Shown in pieces: positions 45,275 through 57,186 of a DNA stretch of 64,000 bases. The translations under genes and the position numbers were made by a program. Within the stretch, counting starts at the first letter, position 1, and each line of letters starts with the position of its first letter. Source of the DNA: Karstenula rhodostoma CBS 690.94 (Eukaryota; Ascomycota; Dothideomycetes; Pleosporales; Didymosphaeriaceae). The notes beneath the pieces were generated by a model. That model did not search any database, was not told the origin of the DNA, and worked only from the letters and a program-made list of their open reading frames with translations. Where the stretch lies: assembly GCA_010093485.1 (NCBI GenBank), contig MU001510.1, positions 451,709-515,708 on the forward strand. The letters are read 5' to 3'.

Positions 45275-46408
45275 CTATAACTTCGCTTTCATTTCGGGCG
45301 ACAGTATCCTATCTTCGAATCTGCGCATAAGCTTGTTCGTCTGCTCCGCAAGTGTGAGGGTCAGAATCTATTTGTGTTAATTGCAGCGCCCAGTTTAACT
45401 CTAGGGCGAAAAAACATACGGTGTGGGGGAGAATGCGCGCCAAGTGCGCGAAGTAGCCCTTGTAAACTGCGAGAAGACCTTCCGTCTTGACCGTCCGGTA
45501 CAGACAATCGAATGCGGAGTTGTAGAGGTTGCCAGTTTGGTTGTACATTCGCGACATGACGGTATCGGGAGGGTGCATGACGCAGCAAACGACGAAGCCG
45601 CTGGCGGTGCTGCTGGCAATGTGCAGCGGCATGCCCTCCTCCATGCCAAAGTGCTTTACCAGCCGCCTCTTTGCGAAAAAATATGTAGGCAGCTGGACCG
45701 AGCTACCGAAACCTGTTCTGATCATAGCTGGCACCACGCCACGGTATAGACCCTTGATGCCCTCGTTGCGGTAGATCTGGCTCATACCATCGGCAGCACC
45801 CTTGTAGTGATGCTGGGTTCCCACGGGCAGGAAGGGCGAGTACGACTGCAGTCGCGTCTTGACGAGGAAGAAGGGCGAGCCGGCGGCCGCGCCGAGGATG
45901 CCTGAAGAGGCACCGGAGAAGAGGTTGATGCCGAAGGACTGCACCGAGTCGTCTTTGTAAATGGCGTTGGTAATGAACTTGCGCGTAGGCTCGTAGAAGC
46001 CTAACCGGCAGCCGTTGAGCGTCATCTGGTAGACATACTGGAGCCGCGTTAGCCATTGCGCCTGCCGAGTAGGCAGTATGTCATACGGCGCAATTCAGGC
46101 CTCGCAGCAAGCCTTTGGGTCCTTCGTTTTTCAGAATTACACCGACGCCGTGGAACACGCCCTTGTATAACCGCGGGGCATCCTTCTTCGCTTTCAGTTC
46201 TCCCTGGAGTTGTAGTCTGGAGTGGGTGAGCCGAGTGGCGCGAGGGTCGTCGCCGGTGTCGCATACCGAATCTTTACCGTCTCGAATCCGTGTGTAACCG
46301 TCACCGCACCGCACGCTGCAATGCCACCTGCAATGAAGGATCTTGTTGTGGTAAGCTTGCCGTTGGCTCGATGACAGGCGCATTTGCATACCCCAATGTG
46401 GTCGACAT
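45275..46408 (-). CDS. OAC1: Mitochondrial oxaloacetate/sulfate carrier, OAC1-like
   Basis: Five exons: 46408-46392 (17 nt), 46341-46267, 46216-46087, 46037-45420, 45367-45275; 310 aa. The tiny first exon (ATG TCG ACC ACA TTG GG) is needed because the rest of the frame lacks a start. Splicing to an AAG acceptor gives MSTTLGSFIAGGIAACGAV, the family N-terminus. There are three carrier repeats with signatures FETVKIRLQLQGE (first), SPFFLVKTRLQSY (second) and HPPDTVMSRMYNQTG (third). These match the OAC1 group more closely than dicarboxylate carriers. In the inner mitochondrial membrane it moves oxaloacetate, sulfate and related anions. In yeast it also supports leucine synthesis by exporting isopropylmalate. 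The 5' ends of this gene and SWD2 are 450 bp apart. Confidence 0.92.
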
Positions 46409-46861
46409 AGTACGTTGTTGTGAGCTCTCGCAGCTATTGCGTATGCGCTCCTTCCCTCGGAACAAAAGGAAAGCGCGACCGGCAGCGCTCTTGCACTTTT
46501 GAGGAATCCGCCTTTGCGTGCTTGGGCAGGTGCAGTGGGCAGCAAGTGTAGGCAACCAAAAGTGTGCTTACTGACGCGAAATGACTGAAGGATGGGCGAA
46601 AGCTACGTCCGAATCCAAGGAATTCTTGTGAGCTGGAAATCCCCGGACCTGGCCCTGTGGACCGAGACCGATTCCGGAGCTGCCAGGCCGCCAAGGACAG
46701 GAACAGGGGTCCGAGCTGCAAAGCGCGGCCAGCAATTATTCGCATGTCGCATCCACTTTCGCAAAGAGCGGCGGCTTTTGGAGGCTGCTCACTGCTCACG
46801 CCCGAAGGCCGCGACACGGAGACATGCTGCAGCTCTGCAGGTAGCCTGAACAGTTCACACC
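46409..46861. promoter_or_regulatory. Bidirectional promoter region, OAC1 / SWD2
   Basis: 453 bp between the two start codons in head-to-head orientation, so both promoters must share it. GC-rich, with no TATA box noticed. An upstream ATG-free leader cannot be delimited. Confidence 0.7.
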
Positions 46862-48025
46862 ATGGCGACAGGCTCGGCCACGCCTGGGCCTCCTCCCCCG
46901 CCGCCAGGCACACAGAAAGTTAGCGACGTCATAACCGCGTTCCGGCCGGCCAAGGTGCGCGTTGCGACTCTCCCATAGCTCGCCTTGTAGCTGCCTGCTG
47001 ACGGCTGACTGCTGCAGAAATTCAAGCCGCCCGGCGCGCGCACCTCGGTGACCTCGCTCGACTTCGACGACACGGGCGACCTCGCCGTGGTGGCACGCGA
47101 CGACGACACGCTGCAGATCTACAACACCACGCTCGGAAAGCACGCCAAAGAGTTTAATAGCCAAAAGTATGGCGTCCACCTTGCGCGCTTCTCCCACCAC
47201 GCCCAGAACATCATCTACGCGAGCACAAAGGTCGACGATACCATCCGATTCTTCTCCACCCACGACAACTCCTTCACGCGCTACTTCAAGGGCCACACCG
47301 ACACCGTGACCTCGATTGCCCTGTGTCCGTCGTCCGACACCTTCATATCATGCGCCAAGGACAACACGGTGCGTCTGTGGGACCTGCAGTCGCCCAACTT
47401 CTCGGGCATGCTCAACCTGCACGGCGCATACCTCGCCTGCTACGACCCTTCCGCCACCGTCATCGCCATTGCCTCGCAGCCCGGAGGCGCCATCCTGCTC
47501 TACGATGTCCGCAACTACGATAAGATCCCGTTCGCTACCTTCCACCTCGGCGAGATGGAGCAGCGCCACCTGGGGCCCAATGGCGGTGAATGGTCCAAGC
47601 TCGAGTTCACCAACGACGGCAAGCACCTGGTCGTCAGTACTACGGGCTGTGGGCATTTTGTTCTGGACGCCTTCGACGGCGGCTTGAAGCACTTTGCCTA
47701 CCGCAAGAGAGGGCACACGGGACGTCTGGGACCGAGCGCGGGCGTGCCGAAGAACAATGCTACGAATGGAGTTGCTGCGGCCCTTGGTCAGGGCGACACC
47801 GCCGTGTCGCCGGACGGCCAGTACCTGATTGGCGGCAGCGCCGAAGACGGCCTCCTGGTGTGGGACATCTCGAGGGACCCGCCATCCGACAAGTACACGC
47901 ACGCCGAGCACCTCACTGGCCCTAGCAAAGCGGCCGTCGTTGGTTACAATCCCAAGTTCAACATGCTGGCTACAGCAGACAAGGACCTGGTTCTTTGGCA
48001 ACCAGATCCGGACATTATGATGTAA
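46862..48025 (+). CDS. SWD2: WD40 protein Swd2 (COMPASS and cleavage/polyadenylation factor subunit)
   Basis: Exons 46862-46954 and 47018-48025; 366 aa. The N-terminus is Pro-rich (MATGSATPGPPPPPPG), then VSDVITAFRPAKKFKPPGARTS. About six to seven WD repeats follow. Clear ones are SLDFDDTGDLAVVARDDDTLQIY, FKGHTDTVTSIALCPSSD with NTVRLWD, ACYDPSATVIAIAS with ILLYDVR, and SPDGQYLIGGSAEDGLLVWD. Swd2/Cps35 (WDR82 in animals) helps Set1/COMPASS methylate histone H3 Lys4 and is also part of the CPF 3'-end processing complex. It is essential in yeast and nuclear. A Gly/Asn-rich insert (VPKNNATNGVAAALGQG) sits before the last repeats. Length and order agree with fungal orthologues. Confidence 0.94.
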
Positions 48026-51000
48026 GGACGCGTTGTATCGAGAGTATTGTTATTGGCTGTTGTTGACGTTGTTGCATTTGTCAGTGTGGGAAGGCAGGAT
48101 GCTAACACTGATCTCAAGGCCAGATAGAGAACTAGCCAAAGCGCACGGAATGGATCTTACGCTCCGTAACAAGCCCGCGGAGTAATGACCCAGTAAATCA
48201 AGCCGACAGCCTCCGAACACCACCAACACGGAAAGAAGGACGCGAATGAACTTCGAAAACCTACGCCTACAGTTGATATCGACGGCCGAGAATCGTGAAC
48301 ACGGGCAGAGCCACGACGGTCGACCATACACGTCTGTAGCGCATATTGGCTTGGGCGTGTAGCCCACTTTGGACGGGAAAGCCGAGTGCTCTCACCTCTA
48401 GCACATCTTGAATGGAAATGCTATACTCCTGACCCACCTCCCAAGTGTGATGTGACATGTCGGCCATGCCCCAGCTCTTCTCCACGCTGCACTACTTACT
48501 GCATCTTCTCCACAGCCACCATACCATGTACGCTTGTCGAGTCATTCTCCCAGGCTGTAGCTATAGCACCACGAGCAGATACCGTGTCTCACTGGTTAAC
48601 TTGCAACAGCTCATGCCGCGTACATACCTTTCTCTCCCCGCCCCTCTCAAACACCCTCGCTCTGTAGGACGCCCCATCTCGCGCCTACACAGCGAACGAG
48701 GCGAGCGAGCGCATGTGGGCATCGCATTCTCACGTCATGCTCGATCGGACTGTGTTGTATATTCGCCCAGGAATAGTGTATAACTAGCCCTTGGTTAGAG
48801 AAGAAAAAAAGAAAGCCTGGTAGATGGGGTTGTACGGTTACCTTTTTTCTTTCTCTGGTTGGATGTTGTACGGGGGTGAGACGAGATGATAGTGTCTTTA
48901 GGTCTGGATGAGTCTGAGAGGGAGTTTGTACCTGGAATGGAGGAAAGATAGAAGTAGGACTGGTCTGTATGGCTTGGGGGAAAGAGGAGTTTGGGGGTGT
49001 GTGGTAGGGGGTTCCGTGGGCATCGTTTGTTAGGATAGGTTTTGTGCTCAAGCGGTGTATTAGAAACAATTGTGAGGAGTTTTTATACATCACTTACGCG
49101 GTAGGAGGTGGAGGGATGGGTGGGGTGTGGCGTGGCGTGGAGCATGTTGCATGCTGTTTAGTGGTGTGTTTGGGAAAAGGCCCGTCGTATCCGTTCAAGA
49201 ACTTATCTTTGCAAGATGAAGTGAACTGGGTGTGAGCTGTGACAGAGGATTCAACCCGCGGCACGTCAAAAGGGTGAAGGTGTAAGCGCGGAGATGTAGT
49301 TACATGTGTCCAGCGATAGGGAAATAGAAGGAGGGGCGTTGGTACGGAACACTATCTAGAGTAGATAGTTCGGCCGGTCAGCGACTTCTTACAGTAGCAT
49401 GTGTGTTCCAATATGATCTTACAGCGTTACTCTATCACACTGGCGCGCTTGTAGAGCGCGAACGATATCAAGTGGGTTGTAGGTGAAGCAACAGGTATCA
49501 GTGTATACCCAGATGACCAAAACCAACCATAAGAGTCTGGTGGGCATCGTGCCCGCTTACGCTGCGAGTAGCCTCTGCTACGCTAATCATGCCAGCTGGC
49601 AAAGAACCCACCAGGTCTCCTGAACGACACCCATGGGATACTTCCGCATTCAAGTTTATACTCGCAAACTCGCATAGCTCGTTGCTAGCGATGGCACAAT
49701 TCACGACAGCTCTGAAAGGCTCCAGCGAGAAATTATAACCACAAGAGCAAGAATCACTTGACCTCACAACATATCACTTTCACAAGAACCACTCAACAAG
49801 CCATCGTCAATAGACGTGGCAGTTTCTCTTTACCAGTACATCCAGCTTAGTACATCAGAGCGCCGCACTCCTGCCACGCATTTCTCTGAAGGGTTAAACG
49901 TCCTGGATCCTGCAGATTCGAGCAGATTGCCTCGCAGCCTATACCATGACAGCTGACCCACGGCGCACGAATAGCGTAATGAGTCCCCCATCCCAAAGAT
50001 CATCCTTCGATAGTCCATGCCTTACCCCCCTTCATTGCAGAATCCAGCGTTAGTGTTGATCCCTATTCACGAGATTTTGAGTGGTCTCCTGTACGGGACA
50101 GCCATGGCGCGTAGACGCGCCGAGTTCCATTTCTACACGAATAAAGCAGCGCGCATTGCGTCGACGTCGGCAGTGCGTGATCAACTAGCAACCAAGCAGG
50201 CGAACTTCCCTTCATATTATATATATCTGGTAATTAGCCTATTATGGTTGCAACTCTTGTGTACGTTGGACTCGTCCTGTCTGTTGTAAATGACAAGAGA
50301 TAGGACGGTTGATTTTCTTCACAGGTCGAGAGAAGTGTAGTGGCAAGATTTAAAAAAAATCAAAAATCAAAAAATCCCACGGGGGCTATTTAAGGATGTC
50401 AGCTTGCGGCGTTTCGGGAGCACAACAATGTTGGTCGGTCGAGCGACTTGGAGATGGGAGAAAAGACAATTCTGGGATGGCTGGGACTTTATGTATCGAT
50501 GCATGGTTGCGAGGGCATTTGAATATAGCACTGGCGAAGTGTATACGCAGGTGCAGGCTAGCATCAAGGGCAAACAGCCTACGCCACAGCGGCTCAGCCG
50601 ATCAGAGTGAAGAGGGTATACAGCTGACATCAAATATAGATTACAGTCCCAAGCTTGCCTGTACGATTTTCCAGCAAGTTTCGGCTCAATCTGGAAGCCA
50701 AGTAGTTGGATGTGGCTGCTAACACGCTGCAGGATAACCCGCACCTTTGCGTGCTTCTAGTTCTCCAGTGGTGGCAGGGAAGTCCTTAGTCTATGACTCC
50801 GTCTGACAGCAATGCATAGTCTCCAACCATACACACGTTCCACAGCGTTTCCAGGACAAGCAGGACACAGTCGGAACATCATGCTTTTCGTAGATGGCTG
50901 TGTGCACGTGGGCGCTTAGGCTGAGAACCTGCAGGTCCGGAGTCCGTTCGCATTTCCCTAGGTACGTACGGCGTTCATGCTGGGGCTCACCGTTCGTTGT

Positions 51001-54000
51001 AGGATTTAATTGGAAGAGGCGCAGAGTCTCGGATGCTAAGGCAACTTCTCTAACAGGCATCAGCCGTTCTAAGCGACAGAGCTGCACATGCACAAATGAC
51101 AGTTGTATCCGGAATATATGACTGCACTTACCTGGGCAGGCTCGGTGCTGATGACTGAAGTGGTACTTGGTACGTCTAGCAAGAACCTGTCCTAGGCGGA
51201 CGTCGACGGTGGTTTACCCTATCAGTATTCAGAATGCTTTGTTGGGATAACCGTTGGTTTGCCACTCTACTACCTTTCTTGGCGAAGATGACGAACTGTC
51301 CCTATTATGCAACTGACTGTATGAAGCGAAGTGTTGAGAAACGTGAAGTTTCGAGCTAGTTAATATGCAAAGCATCGGAAGGGTGACGGAAGACTTTAGA
51401 CGCCTGAACGGCCAGGCAAGCATATTTTCACACAATCCTTGCTAGTCAAGATGAATACTCAAGGTTGAGTGGAGATCGCCGTAATGCAGGATCCTCGTGA
51501 ATACGTCAGCCCGGATGTTGGAGGGAAAGATTCGCGAGCTGCCTGAAATCTGCATCGTCAGCGACCTCAGCCTTGCATCCATCTAGCCAAGAAGCGGATA
51601 AATGCGGCTGCAGGCGTCCAAAGTACAAAGATTGCTCTTCATCTGCTGACCCCGCGCGTGGGCATACCGAGTCTTTTCACATGCGGTTTTGCATGTGTAT
51701 GTATGGAGGTTTGCCGATGCATTGTCGAGGCCTCGGGTAATACATGTGCTTCTCTTAGCGATCGGATCAAGAGTAAAATTCGAGTGAAAGTAGGAATGGC
51801 AAAAGCCTAGCGATGAGCCAGTGGAATACCGTAGAGTGATGGCGCACCTAGGGATTGCACAAACCTCGACTCAGCCTGTCTGGCCATCTCCGCTTTTGTT
51901 GCGTGCGTATGGCTAATGTTAGTCGGTGAGGAATGGTTGCAGTAGTAGCAAAGCTCCAAACGCGATTCGGTTACGGGTTGGGCATGAAAGCAAGTCCGTA
52001 GACTTGGTACGGGACACCGCCTTGAATCAGAACCATGACCCGAAACGGGAACGCATCGGTTACATTTGCGGCAGCGACGTGGCGTAGCGACCACTACTGC
52101 CACTTGGAATGGATGTGCTTGGGCTTGCGTTTGGCGGCCTCGAGAACCCACAAATAACTGAACGTGGTCACTAGGTATGTGCAATATAGCTCAAGGGTGA
52201 TGGGTCGGCATGGCGGGGTTGTCTGCAGCAAATCAATGCGCGCCGTAAGCCGCTCTTCTGCGACCCCAAAGCTCCCAGAGGGAGGGTGTGACGCATCGTA
52301 CATAAGGGATCGTACTGCTAAATTGAACGTGATCTGATGCTAGACGCTACTCGCTGACGCCCCTGAGGAGGACTCGGATGCGAGAGGACATGAAGGGAAG
52401 TCGGCTCTCCAGCCAATCCAACAGCTTTCGGGGTCTCTGGTCTGAAACCCGACTGCAGGGCAGAACCCGTGAGCCAGCAAATAAAAGACGGCCGAAGGCA
52501 TGTTGCTTCCCTCATTCAGATGCGTTTCGCTACTCGCGTTGTTCTGTCAGTTGCGGTTGCGGGACCCTGGAATCCTTAGCCCCTTGCGTCGCTTTGGCTC
52601 CTCCGTTTGTTGGACACGCAGATTGTCATCCTGGAACGAGGTGCCTAGTCTGGCGTCGCTTCGAGTTCGTGAAATGCTACGCCGCATGTTTTCGTCGGAG
52701 CCCCATGACTGGCAGGGTTCGATAGTCCGCAGGCGCAGTGTCCCCAATTGCCGGATCGAGCGCTATTCGCAGAATACGGGTGCAGACCTCCTGATGAGTG
52801 GATAGCTGAGTCAGTCACCAGCGTATGAGAATGAACAATGCCGAGGGAGTTACCCAGTTGAATATTAAGTCATGGGTTTCAAACCGGCAGTCCGAATGTG
52901 CGCATTACACGGTAGCGTTTAAAGATGCCGCGAGTCTAGAACACGTACAGCATCCGGCTGTGATCGTCCACACCATTAAAAATCATGCAAGCCTTCGCTT
53001 GGTGTGAGTCTACCGACACAAATCGCTTCTGCCTGGTGCTGCAGGCGGAGGTAAGCGGTCGCGGGCCATGGACGTTGCTTTTCTCACAACGTCGAATGGA
53101 CACGTCAATCTGTCCCCCACGGTTTCTCATGCTTGCGAGACCGGCAATGCACGCGTTCCAAACTCTATTCAGCTGCAAGTGCCCGCAGTCGTTGGATTCG
53201 ATCACCGCTGGTAGCTGGTTGCACGGCAGACGTGTTGTTTTCCAGTGCAAGGATGTGCAACACATTCGGACCGCTGGGGCTGTCGTGCCGAAGCCGCACA
53301 TGCTGCAGTACTTTTTGGAAATTTCCAACAGATGACAACGAAACGGCACGCTTGGACCCACTCATCTCGTGGAACGCCGAGTGTACGTCATCAAAGACTC
53401 CTTCCTATGAAGCAGATTGCCGGACTGAGGCTGTCAGACGCTGCGCAGCCTGGTTGGACGCAAGACAAGAAATCCTTGGCCCCGCATGCGTTGTGATAGG
53501 CTGCTGATCTGAAGAGGCCGGAAGGGGCACTGCTGAAACCACGGCTGATGAGTGGCCTTCCCAACTTCGATTGACCCCACTAGCGCGCGGACATGTACCT
53601 AGGTACTGTATGGTATGTACTCGTAAGGACCGCAGTCCCTTCACCACCCACCAGAACCTTATGCTACCTTTTTAGGTAGGTGAAGACGCCAACGCCGGTC
53701 AGCACACCATCGTTGCGATCCGATACCGACTGCAGGTAGATGCATACGCGCTATGAAAAGCGCGCCCCTGCTCCATGCTTACTCTCCCGTCTCGTGATGC
53801 GACGAGGTGGGCGCCCGCTTGACCGTACCGTAGCCCCAAGGGAACATTGGTCCGAGCTGGCCATGCTGCAACATGGCATCCTCGACCGAAACGTGATGCG
53901 GATGCATGGGATGCGCTTGGTACACAGCAAAGGAGTGGTTAGGGATGGCGTGCCGCTCGTTCTTGGAGACAAGCCATGCTGTAGCGGATCTCACCCTGAA

Positions 54001-54979
54001 GATGGCCGTCGCGATACCGTGGTGGTCGGGTTGGGTCGGAGTCATCGCGACGGTGCATAGCTACTATGTATTGCAAGCGCTTCAGGGACGGGTGGGGTGG
54101 TGATTATCGGGAAGAATTGCATTGCGTCAGCACAAGGCGTTTGGCATGGGTGAGCTGGCGTTGATGAAAGGTCACACAGACGTGGCCACGGAGAGGGTCT
54201 TTTTCTGGCGCGGCATCTGGCAATGGGATCGGGCTCGATGACGGCCGGTTTGGTGTCGATCAGCTGGCCGGGGCATCCCAGACCAGGGCTCGAGTCGGGG
54301 CTCGGCTGAAAAGCCACCACGCCGGCGACATTTGGCTATCGAGTTTTCCAAACGGTCTTGCCGGTTCGGGCTTGGACACCGTGGGGAAATGAGCGCTAGG
54401 GCTCGGAGGGGCTCGAGGATGAACAGCCTCAAGTGTGGCTGTCATTGTTGCTTCATGCAGGCAGGGCTGGCGTTGGCCCGGTGAGTGCTGAGGACTGGAA
54501 CGGGTTCGGTGGGTTGCACGGGAACAACAGCGGACGGGTCTGATGTGGTGCACGGCAACTGACGTGTGCACTGCGCAGCATGGGCGACGGCGGCGTCTCT
54601 CTCGGAGGGCCGGGTGTGACGGGTGCACGATGAACGAAGGCGGTGCGTTCCGTGGGACAGCAGACGACAAAGCAGACGGCAGACCAGACGGCAGAGCAGA
54701 CAAGCGCAGGCAGCGGGGTGGGAGGAGGATGGGGATGCGATGGCCGGGCGCCCAGGGTGGACAGGGAGAGTGTCGGAAGGAGGTGTTGGGTCAGAGGTCA
54801 GAGGGTCGAGCGTGCAGCCCCGAGCCGGGCTGGTGTTCGGTCGGTGGCTTGTGGGTGTGCGCGCTGTGGAGTGGAGGCAGGAGCGCTGGCGGGCAGGGAA
54901 GGCGCTAACCAGGTGGCTGCACGGTTTCAGCAGGCAGCAAGCACGACCGGCGCACGACCCGCCGGCGAGTTTGGGTGGG

Positions 54980-55026
54980 GAAGGCGTGAAGGCGTGAAGG
55001 CGTGAAGGCGTGAAGGCGTGAAGGCG
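54980..55026. repeat. 8-bp tandem repeat (GAAGGCGT)n
   Basis: Five full copies plus a seven-base partial copy, without mismatch. Confidence 0.95.
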
Positions 55027-55113
55027 CCTTGCCCATGGTCCATGGTCACTCTCATCGCCCATGTCCTGTGGTGCGCTGCGCTGCGCCATCCGCATCCGCA
55101 TCTGCATCCGCCA

Positions 55114-55142
55114 CCCCCCCCCCCCCCCCCCCCCTCCCCCCC
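55114..55142. repeat. Poly-C tract
   Basis: C21, one T, then C7. It lies inside GC-rich DNA about 1 kb upstream of the gene at 56107. The exact length may be affected by sequencing error. Confidence 0.9.
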
Positions 55143-56106
55143 GGCCGATCCATGAAACTGGCACCGCCTGTGCTCGCCGCCCGTCACAACTCAGGGCTGC
55201 GGGCCACGTCGTGCGGTTTCTGGAAGCCGTTCGCTCCTGCCACCCAACCAGCGCGCGCCTGCCTCCCCCGGCTGGCCGCTCGGCGCTGCATGCGGCCACC
55301 GCCCGCAGTCGCACCCCCGCCCCTGGGACCACTTCGAAGACGCACTCCGTCTGCGTCTGCGTCTGCATCTGCATCCCCTCAACCCCATCCCGGCCTCGTC
55401 ACTTGGCCCACTTCGTCCTTTGCCCGAGGCGCTAACTCGGCCTCCCTCCACGCGGCTAAACGCTTTGCTGCCCTTGACCGCCTCGTCGGCCTCGTCCCAG
55501 TCCTCACCAACATCCTCGCCTCCCTGGTGTCCTGGCCCTAGCCCTAGCCCGCCCGCTACGAGTCGCACATTTAGCACCGCCGACCCCCAGTCGCACCACC
55601 CAGCCTGCCTATCCGCCATGTCCACCTTCCTCGCCCATGCACGGATGCCGTCGTTGCAACCCGCGCCCTCATGGCCCACCGCCCTGTGATTCGTCCGCAA
55701 ATGGCCCTGCTTCCTCTTCGTCGCCTGCATCCACCATGGTGAATTGCTCCCTCAGCTCCCGCCCTCGCGAGCCGCCTGGCCCTCACAGTAGTGCCGCTCC
55801 TTCACATCCCTTGGTTTCGCCGTAGAGCATGCCACCGCTTCCTTGCCTGCACCTCACTCACGCCCCTCTTGGTACGCTTGTCCTTTTGCTTGCCTAGGCT
55901 GTCCTGGCTTGTGAGTTGCATCTTAGCCGCCCCGCTAGAATCTCCCACCCATCCTTCCCAAATCGTCTGCATTCCTTGGCACCCCATATACCTATGCACA
56001 TGCCCCATGCCTACTGTGTACCAACGACTGCCATCTTCTGTGACTTTGGACCACCTGACACATCACACACCACGTACTCTCGACATAGCTACTGCCCTCG
56101 CCCAAC

Positions 56107-57186
56107 ATGAGCAACTCGTTATCGCCATACGACATGGCCGGCAACATGAATACATATGCTCCCAATCCATACCGCACAGCACGAAGCTCCAGCAGCCAAT
56201 CAGCTCACCCATACCGCATCGAGAAGCCCCGGAGCAACCACAACAGCCCGAGGACTGTCGAGCGGAGAAAAACTACCACGGGAGCAAAACTCTACGCCAC
56301 CCTTGACGACCACTACAACATGATGATGGGCATCACGGGCGACGAAGCGGTCGAGCCAATGGGCGAACCTGCCAACACCCGCCCAATGAGCTGGCATCCC
56401 TCATCCAACCAGTACTATACTCGACCTCAGTCCACCATGTTTGATCAGTCCCACGACTGGCCTCAGCAAAATTACTCGGACCAAACCTCTGTCCAAGGAT
56501 CCGATTTCTATTCTTATTCCTCAAGCAATTCCATGGGTGCAGACGCCACCCACCAGCATCCCACCTACATGACTGGCTACGAAGCACACCGAGGCTCACA
56601 AGACTCCGACTCCAGCTGGCAGACTCAGCAATCCCAACAATCTTATTTCCACTCATATTCTACGCCGGCCACAGAACCCATGCCATGGTATCTTCAGGAG
56701 TGGGCCCGCAAGAATCAGGAGCAAGCTGCTGCTTCGCAAAATGGCTCCATGGAGTTTCTCCCCATTCAGCACCCCACCGAACCCGAAGAGCAACAGGCAG
56801 ACGCAAGCATGGAAAATTCCGGCAAGGAGCTGATTGGTATGGGTCTCTACGACGTCTCCGACTCCTCCCTTGATTGGACCTCCCCACTCGGTGAGGCGAC
56901 AGGGAAGGGCCTAAAGCTTGAAGAAACATGGCAACCACCAGACGAGGACGAAGACGACGATGATGATGACGATGCGAGCTCGGACGACGGGGAGGAAGAG
57001 TTGCCACCGCCCCCGGCACCGATGGCTCCGGTCGTTTCTGCCAAGGCCCAGCCTGCTGGTAACATGGAGGGACAGAGCTTCTTCTTTGACGAGGACGAGA
57101 ACATTTCCAAAGAGTGGTGGTATCAGCACCTCAAGCAGCCTTCGATGCCAGTGCGGGACGCTGGATACGGCTACGGTTGGCTATGA
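56107..57186 (+). CDS. Disordered Ser/Gln-rich protein of unknown function
   Basis: Single exon, 359 aa, ATG 56107 (MSNSLSPYDMAGNMNTY). No enzyme domain. It opens with a Tyr/Ser/Asn-rich stretch and then a short motif ERRKTTTGAKLYATLDDHYNMMMG. A long Gln/Ser/His-rich prion-like region follows, then PWYLQEWARKNQEQ and a conserved-looking block KELIGMGLYD with GKGLKLEETWQPP. A pure Asp/Glu run (about 277-300) and a Pro run follow. The end is FFFDEDENISKEWWYQHLKQ, and the tail ends YGYGWL. The motif blocks within disorder suggest a protein that binds partners by short linear motifs. Similar sequences occur in other filamentous fungi as hypothetical proteins, as far as I recall. Confidence 0.85.
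   Translation: MSNSLSPYDMAGNMNTYAPNPYRTARSSSSQSAHPYRIEKPRSNHNSPRTVERRKTTTGAKLYATLDDHYNMMMGITGDEAVEPMGEPANTRPMSWHPSSNQYYTRPQSTMFDQSHDWPQQNYSDQTSVQGSDFYSYSSSNSMGADATHQHPTYMTGYEAHRGSQDSDSSWQTQQSQQSYFHSYSTPATEPMPWYLQEWARKNQEQAAASQNGSMEFLPIQHPTEPEEQQADASMENSGKELIGMGLYDVSDSSLDWTSPLGEATGKGLKLEETWQPPDEDEDDDDDDDASSDDGEEELPPPPAPMAPVVSAKAQPAGNMEGQSFFFDEDENISKEWWYQHLKQPSMPVRDAGYGYGWL

Larger units (their letters stand above)
48026..56106. other. 8 kb region with no supportable gene
   Basis: Many frames, none with a recognised domain. Those worth naming: 50017-50289 plus (90 codons, ATG start, hydrophobic end), 50404-50610 plus (Trp/Arg/Phe-rich, non-ATG start), and 51807-52184 minus (several Cys, non-ATG start). 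From about 54.2 kb the DNA becomes GC-rich and low in complexity, opening long but spurious frames on both strands. The last about 500 bp should be the 5' leader and promoter of the gene at 56107. Confidence 0.45.

Noticed and set aside
54442..55374. 310-codon minus-strand frame and overlapping plus-strand frames
   Set aside because: Produced by GC-rich low-complexity DNA and simple repeats, including the poly-C tract; all strands are open together.
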